Source: an uncultured bacterium
GTDB taxonomy: Bacteria; Cyanobacteriota; Vampirovibrionia; Gastranaerophilales; Gastranaerophilaceae
DNA length: 64,000 nucleotides
NCBI GenBank assembly: GCA_950022695.1
Contig: CATLLN010000001.1
Span: forward strand, 186,001 to 250,000
Direction of reading: 5' to 3'
Shown here: positions 20,948-31,581 of the stretch, piece after piece
How the letters are laid out: every line of letters begins with the position of its first letter
Numbering within the stretch: position 1 is the stretch's first letter
Made by a program: the position numbers and the translations under genes
The notes under the pieces: generated by a model
Databases searched by the model: none
Told to the model about the DNA's origin: nothing
What the model saw: the letters and a program-made list of their open reading frames with translations, nothing else

Positions 20948-21733
20948 CTAATATTGAATTTTTAACGGATAATCGCCTGGGATTTTCCAACCGTTCTGTC
21001 TTATGAGTTCCGTGCAGTAATGTCCTACTTGAGCACAGCTATATTCAGTTCCATTGTATAAAGTTTCTTTTTTGCCGTCCCAAGCATACATATAAGGTTC
21101 TAAACCTTTACCGTAATGTGGCTGCCATAGTTTGCTTTTTTCAATAGGATGAAAAATGAAAGTAAAAGAACATCTGCCGGCTTGTTTTTTTTGCTTTAAA
21201 CATTTTTCAGGATTCTTAGGGAAAAAGCTAATATCTCTGGTGTCAATTCCTCTATAAGCAAAGGCACTGCCATCAGCTAATATATAAAGAGTTTTAGTTG
21301 CGTTCGTTGCTTCATTTCGGATGTGTTTTTTTAGCATAACTTTCATATGCGGTGCTAAGTATTTATCAAATGCTGCATCTACATTTTCAACTTGGTCAAT
21401 TGCACTTCCGTCTTCATTGTATGAATTTCCTGATGCTGCCCAGTAATCACTCCATCCTTCATATTCGTCATTTACAACAACAGAAAGTTTTATTGCCTGA
21501 TTAAAAAGGGAATAGAATTTTTTTAATCGAGTTTCTGTTATGTGTTTGTTATAAGCTGTCATTAGAGATGGAATTGTTATTGCTGCGACAACACCGATGA
21601 TGCCGAGTGTAATTAAAACTTCAGCTAATGTAAAACCTGTTTTAGAAAATACTGGTGGCATAGCATTAAACCATTTACACTTATTTTGCCAGAATTCGTA
21701 ATGTTGATTTAAATTTACCCCTTTACCTCTCAT
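20948..21733 (-). CDS. Prepilin-like protein (module 2)
   Basis: KTGFTLAEVLITLGIIGVVAAITIPSLM; C-terminal CAQVGHYCTELIRQNGWKIPGDYP. Confidence 0.88.
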   Translation of the reverse strand: MRGKGVNLNQHYEFWQNKCKWFNAMPPVFSKTGFTLAEVLITLGIIGVVAAITIPSLMTAYNKHITETRLKKFYSLFNQAIKLSVVVNDEYEGWSDYWAASGNSYNEDGSAIDQVENVDAAFDKYLAPHMKVMLKKHIRNEATNATKTLYILADGSAFAYRGIDTRDISFFPKNPEKCLKQKKQAGRCSFTFIFHPIEKSKLWQPHYGKGLEPYMYAWDGKKETLYNGTEYSCAQVGHYCTELIRQNGWKIPGDYPLKIQY

Positions 21734-21898
21734 TCTTAATTCTCCTTATCTCCGATTGCATAACTTAACATAACTAGAGTGTAACATAAAAATACGAAAA
21801 GTATCCTATTATCTACGAATATTAATATATTAATTAACATTGTTCACTGTATATATGTTGCGGGAAATTTTCTACAATTAAATCTAAAGGAGAATGTA

Positions 21899-22246
21899 GT
21901 GGCAAAAAGCAGTTTCGGACAAAAGCTCAAACAAATAAGGAAAGCAAAAAATTTGACGCAAGAAGCGTTAGCAGAACTTGCAGGAATTAATGAAAAACAT
22001 ATTTCAAAAATTGAAACGGGTGTTTATTTCCCGACATATAATACTTTAAATAAAATATTGAACGCTTTAAATTTAAAAGTTGAAGATGTCGGACTTGACT
22101 TAGGCTCTTTAAAAACTAACGATAGCCCTTTTTATATTAAATCTTTGCAGATTTTAAATGATGCAAAATCAGAGCAGGAATTGGAATATTACTTTGGGGT
22201 ATTAAGACAGGCACAAAAAGGAATAGAAATATTAAAAGAAAATTAG
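21899..22246 (+). CDS. XRE-family HTH regulator (module 2), GTG start
   Basis: [34 protein letters not shown] aaaggaga. Confidence 0.9.
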   Translation: MAKSSFGQKLKQIRKAKNLTQEALAELAGINEKHISKIETGVYFPTYNTLNKILNALNLKVEDVGLDLGSLKTNDSPFYIKSLQILNDAKSEQELEYYFGVLRQAQKGIEILKEN

Positions 22247-23316
22247 AACAAACTTTGTTGAGAAGATTCTGATTTAACCTTGTATCCAAGGTGTCTGTAA
22301 GCTTGCGGAGAAACTTTTCTGCCTCGCGGTGTGCGTTGTAAAAGTCCTGCTTGCAGTAAAAAAGGTTCACAAACATCTTCAATTGTTCTTGAATCTTCAC
22401 CGATTGCAGCAGCGATTGTTTCAATTCCGACCGGACCGCCATCGTATTTTTCGATTATAAGTTTCAAAAGATTTCTGTCAGTTGTATCAAGCCCGAATTC
22501 ATCTATTTTTAATATATCAAGAGATTCGTTTGCTATGTTTTCTGTAATTTTGCCGTTGTATTTTACAAGTGCGTAATCGCTTACACGCTTAATTAATCTG
22601 TTTGCAATACGCGGAGTACCTCGTGAGCGTCTTGCAATTGCGTAAGCTCCTTTTGTATCAATTTCGATATCCAGAATTCCTGCGGTTCGCTTAATTACCT
22701 GAGCTAATTCTTCATCTGTATAGAATTCAAGCCTGTGGATAATCCCGAAACGGTCACGTAATGGACCTGATAGTTCTCCGGCTTTTGTTGTTGCGCCAAT
22801 CAGGGTGAATTTTGGCAACGGAACGCGTAAAGTCTTAACTGTTTGGCTTTTTCCTGTTGTCATATCAAGGTAAAAGTCTTCCATGGCAGGGTATAAAATC
22901 TCTTCAGCTACTTTATTAAGTCTGTGGATTTCATCAATAAACAGGATTTCGCCGCCTTGAAGTGACATTAAAATTCCGATAATATCGCGAGGACGTTCTA
23001 ATGCCGGAGCTGATGTGATTTTTATATCAACACCCATTTCTTGAGCTATAACGCCGGCAAGTGTTGTTTTCCCAAGTCCAGGAGGTCCGTAAAATAGCAA
23101 ATGATCAAGCGGAAGTTCGCGTTTTTTTGCCGCCTGAATAGTTATTTTTAGAGTATCTTTTAATCCTGATTGACCGATATATGTATCAAAGGATTTTGGA
23201 CGAATGCAGTTTTCAAAATTTTTGTCAAGCTCAATTGCTTCCGGTTTAACAACCGGATTTTTCTTAACTGCAGGTGTGCAGCTTTTAAAATCATTATCGT
23301 CAGAAATAATACTCAT
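22243..23316 (-). CDS. ruvB: Holliday junction branch migration helicase RuvB
   Basis: [54 protein letters not shown]. Start likely at M4 (23316). Confidence 0.96.
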   Translation of the reverse strand: MSIISDDNDFKSCTPAVKKNPVVKPEAIELDKNFENCIRPKSFDTYIGQSGLKDTLKITIQAAKKRELPLDHLLFYGPPGLGKTTLAGVIAQEMGVDIKITSAPALERPRDIIGILMSLQGGEILFIDEIHRLNKVAEEILYPAMEDFYLDMTTGKSQTVKTLRVPLPKFTLIGATTKAGELSGPLRDRFGIIHRLEFYTDEELAQVIKRTAGILDIEIDTKGAYAIARRSRGTPRIANRLIKRVSDYALVKYNGKITENIANESLDILKIDEFGLDTTDRNLLKLIIEKYDGGPVGIETIAAAIGEDSRTIEDVCEPFLLQAGLLQRTPRGRKVSPQAYRHLGYKVKSESSQQSLF

Positions 23317-23451
23317 CTCAAGCATAATTATAGCATAAATTTTTTATTTATAAAATCTTCTTACATAAAAAGGAGAAAGTTGGTGCTGTAGAGAAATTTC
23401 CTCTTTTCGTATTAGTTTATATTTTAGGTGCTATGGTATAATTTATGTATT

Positions 23452-26400
23452 ATGGAATGTCCAAAATGCGGAGCAGAAATTAGTAAAAGTGCGATGGTGT
23501 GCCCGAATTGTAAGAAGGTACTTAAAATCGTCTGTCCTGTTTGTAAAACTGTTAATGAAAAAAATACCTGTCGTAAGTGCGGAGAAATTCTTGTTACAAA
23601 GTGCGCAAAATGCGGAAAAATTAACCTGCTCAAAAATCCTAAATGTATAAAATGCGGATATTCCAATGAAATCAGTGCAGTGCTGGGCGAATCCAATACT
23701 GATAGTTTTGCTGTTGTTAGAATCGATTTTCCAAATAGTGATGTTGTAAAGGCAAAGCTTGGTTCAAACCAGCTTTATCAGAAATTTAAGACAAATTTTG
23801 ATTCACTTATTGCTTCTTATGTACATTCCTTAAATGTAAGACGTCAAATTGTTAACGGTGATGTTTATATTATCAGGTTTAACAAGGATTATACGCTTTC
23901 TGCTTCTGCGAATTCTGCAATTCAGGCTACAATTGAGCTTTTGAATATGATAACCAAGCTTAATGTGAAATTATTGAAGAAAAAAGGTGTTGCTCTAAAG
24001 TGTAATTTTACAATTATGCAAAGGGATGCCGATAAAAACCCTTATGACATTGATTCAAGATTTCATGCAAATATGGTTTATCAAAGTTCTTCAAAAGAAA
24101 TGAAAGCGCTGGATTCTTTTCAGGTCATAACAGATGAAAGTTTTTATGATTACTATAAAGACCATTACAAAATGGAGTCTTTGAATTCTGCACTTGTTGA
24201 TGGGGTTATGAAAAGATTTTACGAAATGGATTTGAAAGAATTCGTAAATATCGGTGACTTTCTTCGTAATGAAGTTCAGAAAGAAAATGAAGCTAATGAA
24301 GATATAGAAATTCCGAACTTTGTACAGACTGCGCTTATTGATCAGGAAAAAATAACTCAAGATGCTTTAAAAGATGAAAATGAATTAACTGATGATGAAA
24401 TTTATGATATTGAAATGATTAATTTTGAAGAAATTAATTGTTCATTTATCAAGACCGAGAGTATTAATGTTTTAGATTGTGCCGTACAGGTTTTACAGCA
24501 AGTTCCGAAAGGTGTTTTAGCATTAAAGGCTTCTCCTATGTATCAGCCTTATACATTGAAACTTTTATCTGCAGTTGATGAACTTGGAATTTATGATAAT
24601 ATAATTCCCGTAACATGTAATGATGATATGAAATATTCTCCGTTCTCATTTTTTAGGGAATTGATTTCTGCGGTTTTCGAATATACGGTATCTCAAAAAC
24701 TTTTTGATACAAATGATTTTACAATGTTTTCTTCTGTTGATAATTCCGGACTTGTTAAGGATTTAATCAAGCTTACACAACGTCCTATGCAGAATATGGA
24801 AGATACCAGAGAAAACTACTGTAATGTATTTTTATCTATGCTTCAAGCTATTCCTAATACTTTAATTTATATCGAAAATTTTGAAAAAATTGATGACAGT
24901 TCTTTATTTGTTTTAGAACAGTTATTTGATCATATAGAAGAACTTAATATAAGTTATCTTGTTTCATATGATAAAGATTATTCACTTCACGGCGGTAATC
25001 TTCATTACTTATTATCAAGACCTTATTACACGGAAGTTACACTTGCTCCAACCCCGTTTGAGGTTATTGTAGGCGGTGATGTTAACTTCTATAAAAACAT
25101 CATGACAGATTTTTACTTCCAGAGAATCGCAAAATATGCTTGCGGAAGTACTCTGTTTTTGGATTTTGCAATTCAGTATTTGATAGAATCAGGAGTTTAC
25201 GAGTATACCGAAGATTCAATAATAATGGTGAATCCGAAAACTATTATTATTCCGTCAGGTTTGGATAAATTGATAAAACGCCGTATTAACTTATTAAAAG
25301 ATGATGCGCCGACAATAAAATTTTTAACAATGATTGTGCTTTTAGGAACAAGGATTGATGAACATACTATTAATTCTTTAGGATTTAAAAACTGGGAAAA
25401 AATAGCTGAAAATCTTGCAGGTATGGGATATATTTATTCTTATAATAATTGTATTTATTTCTCAAATTATAATTTACTTAGAAAGTGCCTGCTTGAGGTT
25501 ATTAAACCTGAAGATTTACAATCTGTCGCAAATGATTTATTTAATCTTGTTTATATAGATTCTATGCCAAATTCTGTAAAACCTTATCTCTATGATTTAT
25601 TAGGCAGAAACAAAGAAGTTATTTATGAGTGGGAAAAACTTGCAAATATAAACTTATCAATGGGAGATTTTTCATCGTATTTAAATTGTTCATCAGAAAT
25701 CTTAAAATCTCTTGATAAGTATTCAGCAGATTTTTCAGAAGATGAACTTTTGAAATATAAATTAACCTTGTATGAAAATGTTTCAAACAATATGTTTGAA
25801 TATGAACCTGATAAAACTCGTGCGCTTGCTGAGGAAACTTTAGAAAGTCTTAAAAAATCTCAAAGTTCTGAAAAATATATTTCGCTTTGTACAAAAATGA
25901 TTCAGGGCGCTATGGCAAACGGCGATTATTTGTATGCAATGAATTTGACACACAGCGTTTTATCTTCGCTTGATAAATCTTCAATTGATCCATCTTCACC
26001 GGATTTCAATTTGTATTTCTTATTGATGTCAATAATTTATGTGAAAATTTTGTTTAATATCGGGGCTTATGAAGATTGTCTTGATATCGGGTATAATGTT
26101 TTAAATGTCCTGGATTCGGAAAAAATCGAATCAATAACATATAATAATGCGCTTGTTTCAAAGGATGAATTTAAGTTTTTGGTTACTGAATGTGTCGGAT
26201 ACATTGCGCTTGTTGATGTAATTACAATGAAAGAAGATGTGGGTGAATTCTTAGATATTTCTAAAAAATTGTTGAATTTCCTTCCTGATTCGTATTCTAT
26301 ATTTGTTCAGCTGCAGAATTTAATTCAAGGAAAACCTGTTTCGCTTACTGCGAATATGTCAGGAGACGATATGTTTTCTGCAATTTTATATAATATTATT

Positions 26401-27033
26401 AGCGCGTTTGTATCTTATAAAGGTAATCCGGAAGGCTTTGCACAAGTTGTTTATAAATCAAAACTTATGGCAAAAGAATCTATGCTTCATTGTTTTGAAC
26501 TTTTTGCCGACCTTATGATAGGGTACGCTTATGTTGAACTGAATTCGTTTAAGAAAGCTTCTGCAATTATTTATAAAATTATCAAATCTGCTAAAGCTAG
26601 GGGGATGAATGCTATTGTTCATTCCGCATGGTATGTAATGAGTATTTTAAATATTAAAGAAGGCAAATTTGATATAGCATACGGAGTTTTAAATAACTCA
26701 AATATTCAAATGGAAAAAACAGGAATTATCAGCGAATATTTGACAATGTTAAATAAAGTTAATATGTATAAAGTTTTGATGTGTACAAAACAACCAGACC
26801 AGGCACAGATTTGTATGAATCAGGCAGCATTTATTGTCCAAAAATACGGACTGAATTTTAATCTGAATATTGACATTAAAAAAAATCTGTTGGAAAATTC
26901 AAGTACAACCGGAGTGGTACAGCAATCCCCTGTTGTGCCGAAACAATTGTCAGAACAAAGGATTGAGGAAAATGGTTCATTTGATGAAAACGATGGTGAT
27001 GTCGTTAATCCGATGGAATTTTTCTCAGAATAA
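23452..27033 (+). CDS. Multidomain zinc-ribbon / degenerate cyclase-STAND-like / TPR-like protein
   Basis: Tandem CPxC zinc ribbons at N-terminus; then a cyclase-like segment (FAVVRIDFPNSD...), a P-loop-like region lacking GKT (KGVLALKASPMYQPYTLKLL), a Walker-B-like LIYIENFEKIDDSSL, and a helical C-terminal half. Confidence 0.6.
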   Translation: MECPKCGAEISKSAMVCPNCKKVLKIVCPVCKTVNEKNTCRKCGEILVTKCAKCGKINLLKNPKCIKCGYSNEISAVLGESNTDSFAVVRIDFPNSDVVKAKLGSNQLYQKFKTNFDSLIASYVHSLNVRRQIVNGDVYIIRFNKDYTLSASANSAIQATIELLNMITKLNVKLLKKKGVALKCNFTIMQRDADKNPYDIDSRFHANMVYQSSSKEMKALDSFQVITDESFYDYYKDHYKMESLNSALVDGVMKRFYEMDLKEFVNIGDFLRNEVQKENEANEDIEIPNFVQTALIDQEKITQDALKDENELTDDEIYDIEMINFEEINCSFIKTESINVLDCAVQVLQQVPKGVLALKASPMYQPYTLKLLSAVDELGIYDNIIPVTCNDDMKYSPFSFFRELISAVFEYTVSQKLFDTNDFTMFSSVDNSGLVKDLIKLTQRPMQNMEDTRENYCNVFLSMLQAIPNTLIYIENFEKIDDSSLFVLEQLFDHIEELNISYLVSYDKDYSLHGGNLHYLLSRPYYTEVTLAPTPFEVIVGGDVNFYKNIMTDFYFQRIAKYACGSTLFLDFAIQYLIESGVYEYTEDSIIMVNPKTIIIPSGLDKLIKRRINLLKDDAPTIKFLTMIVLLGTRIDEHTINSLGFKNWEKIAENLAGMGYIYSYNNCIYFSNYNLLRKCLLEVIKPEDLQSVANDLFNLVYIDSMPNSVKPYLYDLLGRNKEVIYEWEKLANINLSMGDFSSYLNCSSEILKSLDKYSADFSEDELLKYKLTLYENVSNNMFEYEPDKTRALAEETLESLKKSQSSEKYISLCTKMIQGAMANGDYLYAMNLTHSVLSSLDKSSIDPSSPDFNLYFLLMSIIYVKILFNIGAYEDCLDIGYNVLNVLDSEKIESITYNNALVSKDEFKFLVTECVGYIALVDVITMKEDVGEFLDISKKLLNFLPDSYSIFVQLQNLIQGKPVSLTANMSGDDMFSAILYNIISAFVSYKGNPEGFAQVVYKSKLMAKESMLHCFELFADLMIGYAYVELNSFKKASAIIYKIIKSAKARGMNAIVHSAWYVMSILNIKEGKFDIAYGVLNNSNIQMEKTGIISEYLTMLNKVNMYKVLMCTKQPDQAQICMNQAAFIVQKYGLNFNLNIDIKKNLLENSSTTGVVQQSPVVPKQLSEQRIEENGSFDENDGDVVNPMEFFSE

Positions 27034-27072
27034 TTTTAAAATATCCGTTTAATATTCAGAAAGAGAGGAAAA

Positions 27073-28524
27073 ATGAAAGTATTATTTGCGTCTGCTGAAG
27101 TTGCACCGTTTTCGAAAGCCGGCGGGCTTGCTGATGTTGTAGGAAGTTTGCCGAAAGAACTTGAAAAAGATGCGGAAATTGCTATTTTTACGCCTCTTCA
27201 TGGATGTATTGATAAAGAAAAATACGGTATAAAAGAAGTTGAAAACTCTGAAATATGGCTTTCTTTCGGTAATCAACCGCATAAGTTTAATCTTTTTATG
27301 ACCAAACTTCCGGGAACAAAAATTAACGTCTTTTTTATTAAAAATGACTGGTATTTTTCATGTTTTAAGGAAGTTTACCCGAAATATTTAGACCCTCGAT
27401 ATGAACACGAAAGATATATCTCTTTTTCATTAGCTGTAATGGAATATGCTAAGGGATTGAATTTTAGAGCGGATGTTATTCACGCAAATGATTGGCACAC
27501 AGCTATGATTCCAATGTATTTACATTCAAATTATAAGTTTGATCCTTTCTGGGCGAATACAAAATGTGTATTTGAAATTCACAACCTTGCATATCAGGGA
27601 ATCTGGTTTGAAGATGTAATTGATTTTGCCAATATGAGAAAAGACATTGTTTACAACCAATGGGGATGTGAACATTATAACCGTGTAAACTGGATGAAGG
27701 GAGCAATTTTATATTCTGATAGAGTTGTTGCGGTTTCTCCTACTTATTCTCGTGAAATTTTAGGTTCTGAATATGGCGAAAATATGGATTACACACTCCG
27801 AGGTGTACAATATAAGCTTCGCGGTATTCTAAACGGTATTGATTACACTGTTTTTGACCCTAAGAAAGATAAGGCTCTTAAACAAAATTATGATGTTAAA
27901 GATTTAGAAAAAAATACAAAAAAAGAAGAAAATAAAAAAGCTGTATGTGAATATTTCGGACTTGAATATAATCCTGAAAGACCTCTGATTGCTTTAATTT
28001 CACGTCTTGTAGGACAGAAAGGTATTGATTTAATCCGTGATATGCAATATGAACTTCAAAACCTAGATGCGGATTTTATATTTCTTGGAAGCGGCGACAG
28101 TGCTTATGAAAACTTATTCATATGGCTTTCAAATAATACAAAAAATATAAGAACATATGTAGGATATGATCCGAAACTGGCTAATCTGATTTATGCAGGA
28201 AGCGATTTCTTCTTAATGCCATCAAAGTTTGAACCTTGCGGTTTGAGCCAATTAATTGCGATGCGTTACGGTTCATTACCTATCGTAAGAGCAACCGGCG
28301 GGCTTGAAGATACTGTTACTGGTTATCCTCTTGATAATTCAAACGGATTTAAGTTCTGGTCATATAACGGCTGGGATATGCTGAATGCAATTAAGTGCGC
28401 TTTATATGTTTATACAGATAAGTATGTATTTAATGCTATGAGAAAATCTGCTATGAAAGCTGATTTTTCTTGGAAACGCAGTGCTAAGCAATATCTTGAT
28501 ATGTATAGAGAAATCACTTGTTAA
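27073..28524 (+). CDS. glgA: Glycogen synthase
   Basis: VLFASAEVAPFSKAGGLADVVGSLPKEL; GLSQLIAMRYGSLPIVRATGGLEDTV. Confidence 0.96.
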   Translation: MKVLFASAEVAPFSKAGGLADVVGSLPKELEKDAEIAIFTPLHGCIDKEKYGIKEVENSEIWLSFGNQPHKFNLFMTKLPGTKINVFFIKNDWYFSCFKEVYPKYLDPRYEHERYISFSLAVMEYAKGLNFRADVIHANDWHTAMIPMYLHSNYKFDPFWANTKCVFEIHNLAYQGIWFEDVIDFANMRKDIVYNQWGCEHYNRVNWMKGAILYSDRVVAVSPTYSREILGSEYGENMDYTLRGVQYKLRGILNGIDYTVFDPKKDKALKQNYDVKDLEKNTKKEENKKAVCEYFGLEYNPERPLIALISRLVGQKGIDLIRDMQYELQNLDADFIFLGSGDSAYENLFIWLSNNTKNIRTYVGYDPKLANLIYAGSDFFLMPSKFEPCGLSQLIAMRYGSLPIVRATGGLEDTVTGYPLDNSNGFKFWSYNGWDMLNAIKCALYVYTDKYVFNAMRKSAMKADFSWKRSAKQYLDMYREITC

Positions 28525-28586
28525 GACTTGCTAATTTTTTATTTATATTATAATATAGATTTATAACAAGAAAAGTGAGGTTATAG

Positions 28587-28826
28587 ATGGATCAAATAAT
28601 TAAAGTAGCGTGGGATTTAAATGAAAATTCCGATAACAGATATAAATTAGTTTATGAAATCGCTGAACTTGCTAAAAAAATTGTAGATGAAAATCAGGCA
28701 AGAAAAGCTCGTGAAGATTTTGGTTTTGATGAAATGCACGAAACAACTTATACTAAAGAAAATCCTGTTGAACACGCTTTGATGGTTAAAGCATCTGAAG
28801 CTGATGATAACAGATTAGTAGGTTAA
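28587..28826 (+). CDS. Possible RNA polymerase omega subunit
   Basis: NRYKLVYEIAELAKKI and ENPVEHALMVKASEADD resemble omega subunits; short protein. Confidence 0.5.
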   Translation: MDQIIKVAWDLNENSDNRYKLVYEIAELAKKIVDENQARKAREDFGFDEMHETTYTKENPVEHALMVKASEADDNRLVG

Positions 28827-28896
28827 TTAGTTTTGAAGATACACAAGAGTCTATAAGGCTTTTGTGTATTTTTATGGGGTAATGAGGGTTAATGAA

Positions 28897-29700
28897 ATGA
28901 TGAAAGATACTTTGGATTACATTGAAACCTATACTGACGGTTTTAAGCCTGAAATAGGTATTGTACTGGGTTCAGGTTTGGGTGAACTTGCTGATAAATA
29001 TTGTGAATTTGCGATTCCTTACGATAAAATTCCGGGGTTTGCAAAGTCTACTGTTGAAGGTCATAAAGGACAACTTGTTTTTGCAAATATTAACGGCAGA
29101 AAAGTTGTAATGATGCAGGGAAGAAACCATTTTTACGAAGGTCATTCAATGCTGGAAGTGACTTATCCTATTAAGGTTATGAAAAAATTAGGTGTAGAAA
29201 CACTTATTATTACCAATGCTGCAGGTGCTGTTAATAAAAGTTTCAGACCCGGTGATTTGATGGTAATTACAGATCATATAAATATGATGGGTACAAACCC
29301 GCTAATTGGTCCGAATGACCCTGAACTGGGTACAAGATTCCCTGATATGTCTGAAATTTATAACAAAAATCTTATAAAAATTGTTGATGCGGCAGGTAGA
29401 CTGTTAAATCTTGATTTAAAACACGGTGTGTATATTGCATCAACTGGTCCAAGCTATGAAACTCCTGCCGAAATAAAAATGGCAAGAACGCTTGGTGCGG
29501 ATGCTGCCGGTATGTCAACTGTACCTGAAGCTATTGTTGCAAATTACTGCGGAATGAAAGTTATAGGTATAAGCTGTATTTCTAACTATGCATCAGGTGT
29601 TTCAACTAAAAAACTAACTCATTCGGAAGTTATAGAAACAACAAATAAAGTTAAATCTAAATTTAAAGAATTGATTTTACAAGTTTTGAAACATATGTAA
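28897..29700 (+). CDS. punA: Purine nucleoside phosphorylase
   Basis: GIVLGSGLGELAD, MQGRNHFYEGHSM, TNAAGAVN, GPSYETPAEIKM, GADAAGMSTVPE. Confidence 0.93.
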   Translation: MMKDTLDYIETYTDGFKPEIGIVLGSGLGELADKYCEFAIPYDKIPGFAKSTVEGHKGQLVFANINGRKVVMMQGRNHFYEGHSMLEVTYPIKVMKKLGVETLIITNAAGAVNKSFRPGDLMVITDHINMMGTNPLIGPNDPELGTRFPDMSEIYNKNLIKIVDAAGRLLNLDLKHGVYIASTGPSYETPAEIKMARTLGADAAGMSTVPEAIVANYCGMKVIGISCISNYASGVSTKKLTHSEVIETTNKVKSKFKELILQVLKHM

Positions 29701-29701
29701 C

Positions 29702-29738
29702 AAAAAAGCGGCGCCGGAGAATCCGGCGCCGCTTTTTT
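29702..29738. terminator. Strong bidirectional terminator
   Basis: AAAAAAGCGGCGCCGGA-gaa-TCCGGCGCCGCTTTTTT between convergent genes. Confidence 0.95.
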
Positions 29739-29739
29739 G

Positions 29740-30195
29740 TTAATCTTTATTTAAATTATCAATTTCTGCATTTAAGTTTTTTATTTGGACTTCAAGCTGT
29801 GTACGTTCATCAGCTACGGTGTTGAATGCTTTTTCAAGGGTTTTTATTTTAGCTTCAAGAACTTCAACTCGGGATGCGTTATTCATACCGGAGATTGAAG
29901 TTTTTTCAAGTTCTCTTTGGTAGGCTTTAACTTTTTCATTCTGTGCTGATAAGAACATGTAAACAGTTCCTGCACCGACAAAGATTCCTGATAAAAGAAC
30001 AAGAATGGTGTATGCTGACAGGCTCATTGTTTTGTAAAAATATGCTCCTTGTTCGCTCCAGCCTGCTTTAGTTTGCGCATCAAGCATATTACTGTATAAA
30101 ACATTTATATTTACCGGATTTGATGTGTTCATAAATGCAATATATAAGATTCCTAAAAGTAATAATATACTTATGATTAAAAATATTCTTTTCAT
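29740..30195 (-). CDS. LapA-like membrane protein with coiled coil
   Basis: Two TM segments then a coiled coil; FMNTSNPVNINVLY resembles LapA-domain proteins. Confidence 0.5.
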   Translation of the reverse strand: MKRIFLIISILLLLGILYIAFMNTSNPVNINVLYSNMLDAQTKAGWSEQGAYFYKTMSLSAYTILVLLSGIFVGAGTVYMFLSAQNEKVKAYQRELEKTSISGMNNASRVEVLEAKIKTLEKAFNTVADERTQLEVQIKNLNAEIDNLNKD

Positions 30196-30196
30196 A

Positions 30197-31111
30197 TTAA
30201 ACTCTCCTGTTTTTGAAATAAGTCAGAACCTTGGATAATTTTTCATCGGGTTCAATACTTAATTCAATTATCTCCGGTGAAAACGGTTTTGCAAATCTCA
30301 GGTAGAATGATTGCAGTACCTGTTCATCTGTTTTAATTTTTCCCTGTCCGGCACCGTATAAAGTATCATTATAGACAGGATGTTTTTTGAAGCTTGTGTG
30401 AACTCTAATTTGGTGTGTTCTGCCTGTAATAAGAGTTAATTCAACGTATGTAGCTTCTTTGAATCTTTCAAGAACTTTTAATATTGTAGTGCTTGGTTTC
30501 CCATCAGGTGAAACTGTCATTTTATGCGGCTGAGTTTTATGTCTTGCAATCGGTTCTTCTATTGTTTCAGAATCAAGCGGGTAATCTCCTTTTAACACTG
30601 CTTGATATTTTTTTGTAAGATTATGGTTTTTAATCATATCTGCAAGATATTCGTGGGTTTTGTTGTTTTTTGCTATCATCAAAAGTCCTGAGGTATTTCT
30701 ATCGAGCCTGTGCACTATTCCGCGGCGAAATTCCCCATTCAGGTTTGATAAATTTTCTCCAAACTTATATAAAAGTGCATTAACTAATGTACCTGAAGTT
30801 TCAAGTGGTGTCGGATGGGTAAGCATTCCGGACGGCTTGTTAATCACCGCCATATTTTCATCTTCCCAAACTATTTCAAGCGGAATATTTTCAGGTTCAA
30901 TTTTTAAAACAGTATCAGGAATAAGGTTTTCGAATTCAATTTTATCACCTTCTTTTAAGATGTAAGATGGTTTTTTATTTTCTGAATTAACAGTAACTTT
31001 TCCTGATTTTATTGCTGATTGGATTTTTGAACGTGAAATGCCTTCATAAAGTTCTGATAAGTATAAATCAAGTCTTATTTCATCGTTGTTTTCATCTATT
31101 ATTAGAAGCAT
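30197..31111 (-). CDS. RluD-family pseudouridine synthase
   Basis: S4-like N-terminus, KPSGMLTHP, GIVHRLDRNTSGLLMIAK, ITGRTHQIRVH. Confidence 0.94.
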   Translation of the reverse strand: MLLIIDENNDEIRLDLYLSELYEGISRSKIQSAIKSGKVTVNSENKKPSYILKEGDKIEFENLIPDTVLKIEPENIPLEIVWEDENMAVINKPSGMLTHPTPLETSGTLVNALLYKFGENLSNLNGEFRRGIVHRLDRNTSGLLMIAKNNKTHEYLADMIKNHNLTKKYQAVLKGDYPLDSETIEEPIARHKTQPHKMTVSPDGKPSTTILKVLERFKEATYVELTLITGRTHQIRVHTSFKKHPVYNDTLYGAGQGKIKTDEQVLQSFYLRFAKPFSPEIIELSIEPDEKLSKVLTYFKNRRV

Positions 31112-31114
31112 AAA

Positions 31115-31579
31115 TTATCTTCCTTTGTAGAAAAGTAAGATTCCGACAAGTGCGATAACTCCGATTGTAATAAAAATATCTGCAACGTTAAATATCGGGA
31201 AGTTTATAAAATTTAACTGAATATAATCTCTGACAAAACCAAGAACAATTCTTTCGTGGCAGTTGCTCATTATTCCTGCACATAGTAGTGAAATAAAAGA
31301 AACCGAGATTAAATGTATTCCTCTGATGTTGTTGTGAACATATAAACATAACAGAGTTGTCGCAACAATAGAAACAATGATTAAAAATTCTCTTGCGTTT
31401 TGCAGAAGACTGAATGCAGCCCCTGTATTTTTCAGGTAATGCAGATTAAACAATGCATTTGAATAATGATGACCTGAAGTCAGATTATCTACAATAAGCT
31501 TTGATGAGAATAAGGCTAAAAACAGCCAGAATATAAAACATAATATGAAAAATAAATATTTACCAATTGATGTATTCAT
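31115..31579 (-). CDS. lspA: Lipoprotein signal peptidase
   Basis: HYLKNTGAAFSLLQNAREFL; RDYIQLNFINFPIFNVADIFITIG. Confidence 0.93.
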   Translation of the reverse strand: MNTSIGKYLFFILCFIFWLFLALFSSKLIVDNLTSGHHYSNALFNLHYLKNTGAAFSLLQNAREFLIIVSIVATTLLCLYVHNNIRGIHLISVSFISLLCAGIMSNCHERIVLGFVRDYIQLNFINFPIFNVADIFITIGVIALVGILLFYKGR

Positions 31580-31581
31580 TA

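Noticed and set aside
23424-23696. 90-aa antisense ORF opposite the zinc ribbons
   Set aside because: Repeated FxHFxH pattern is the reverse translation of the zinc-ribbon codons.
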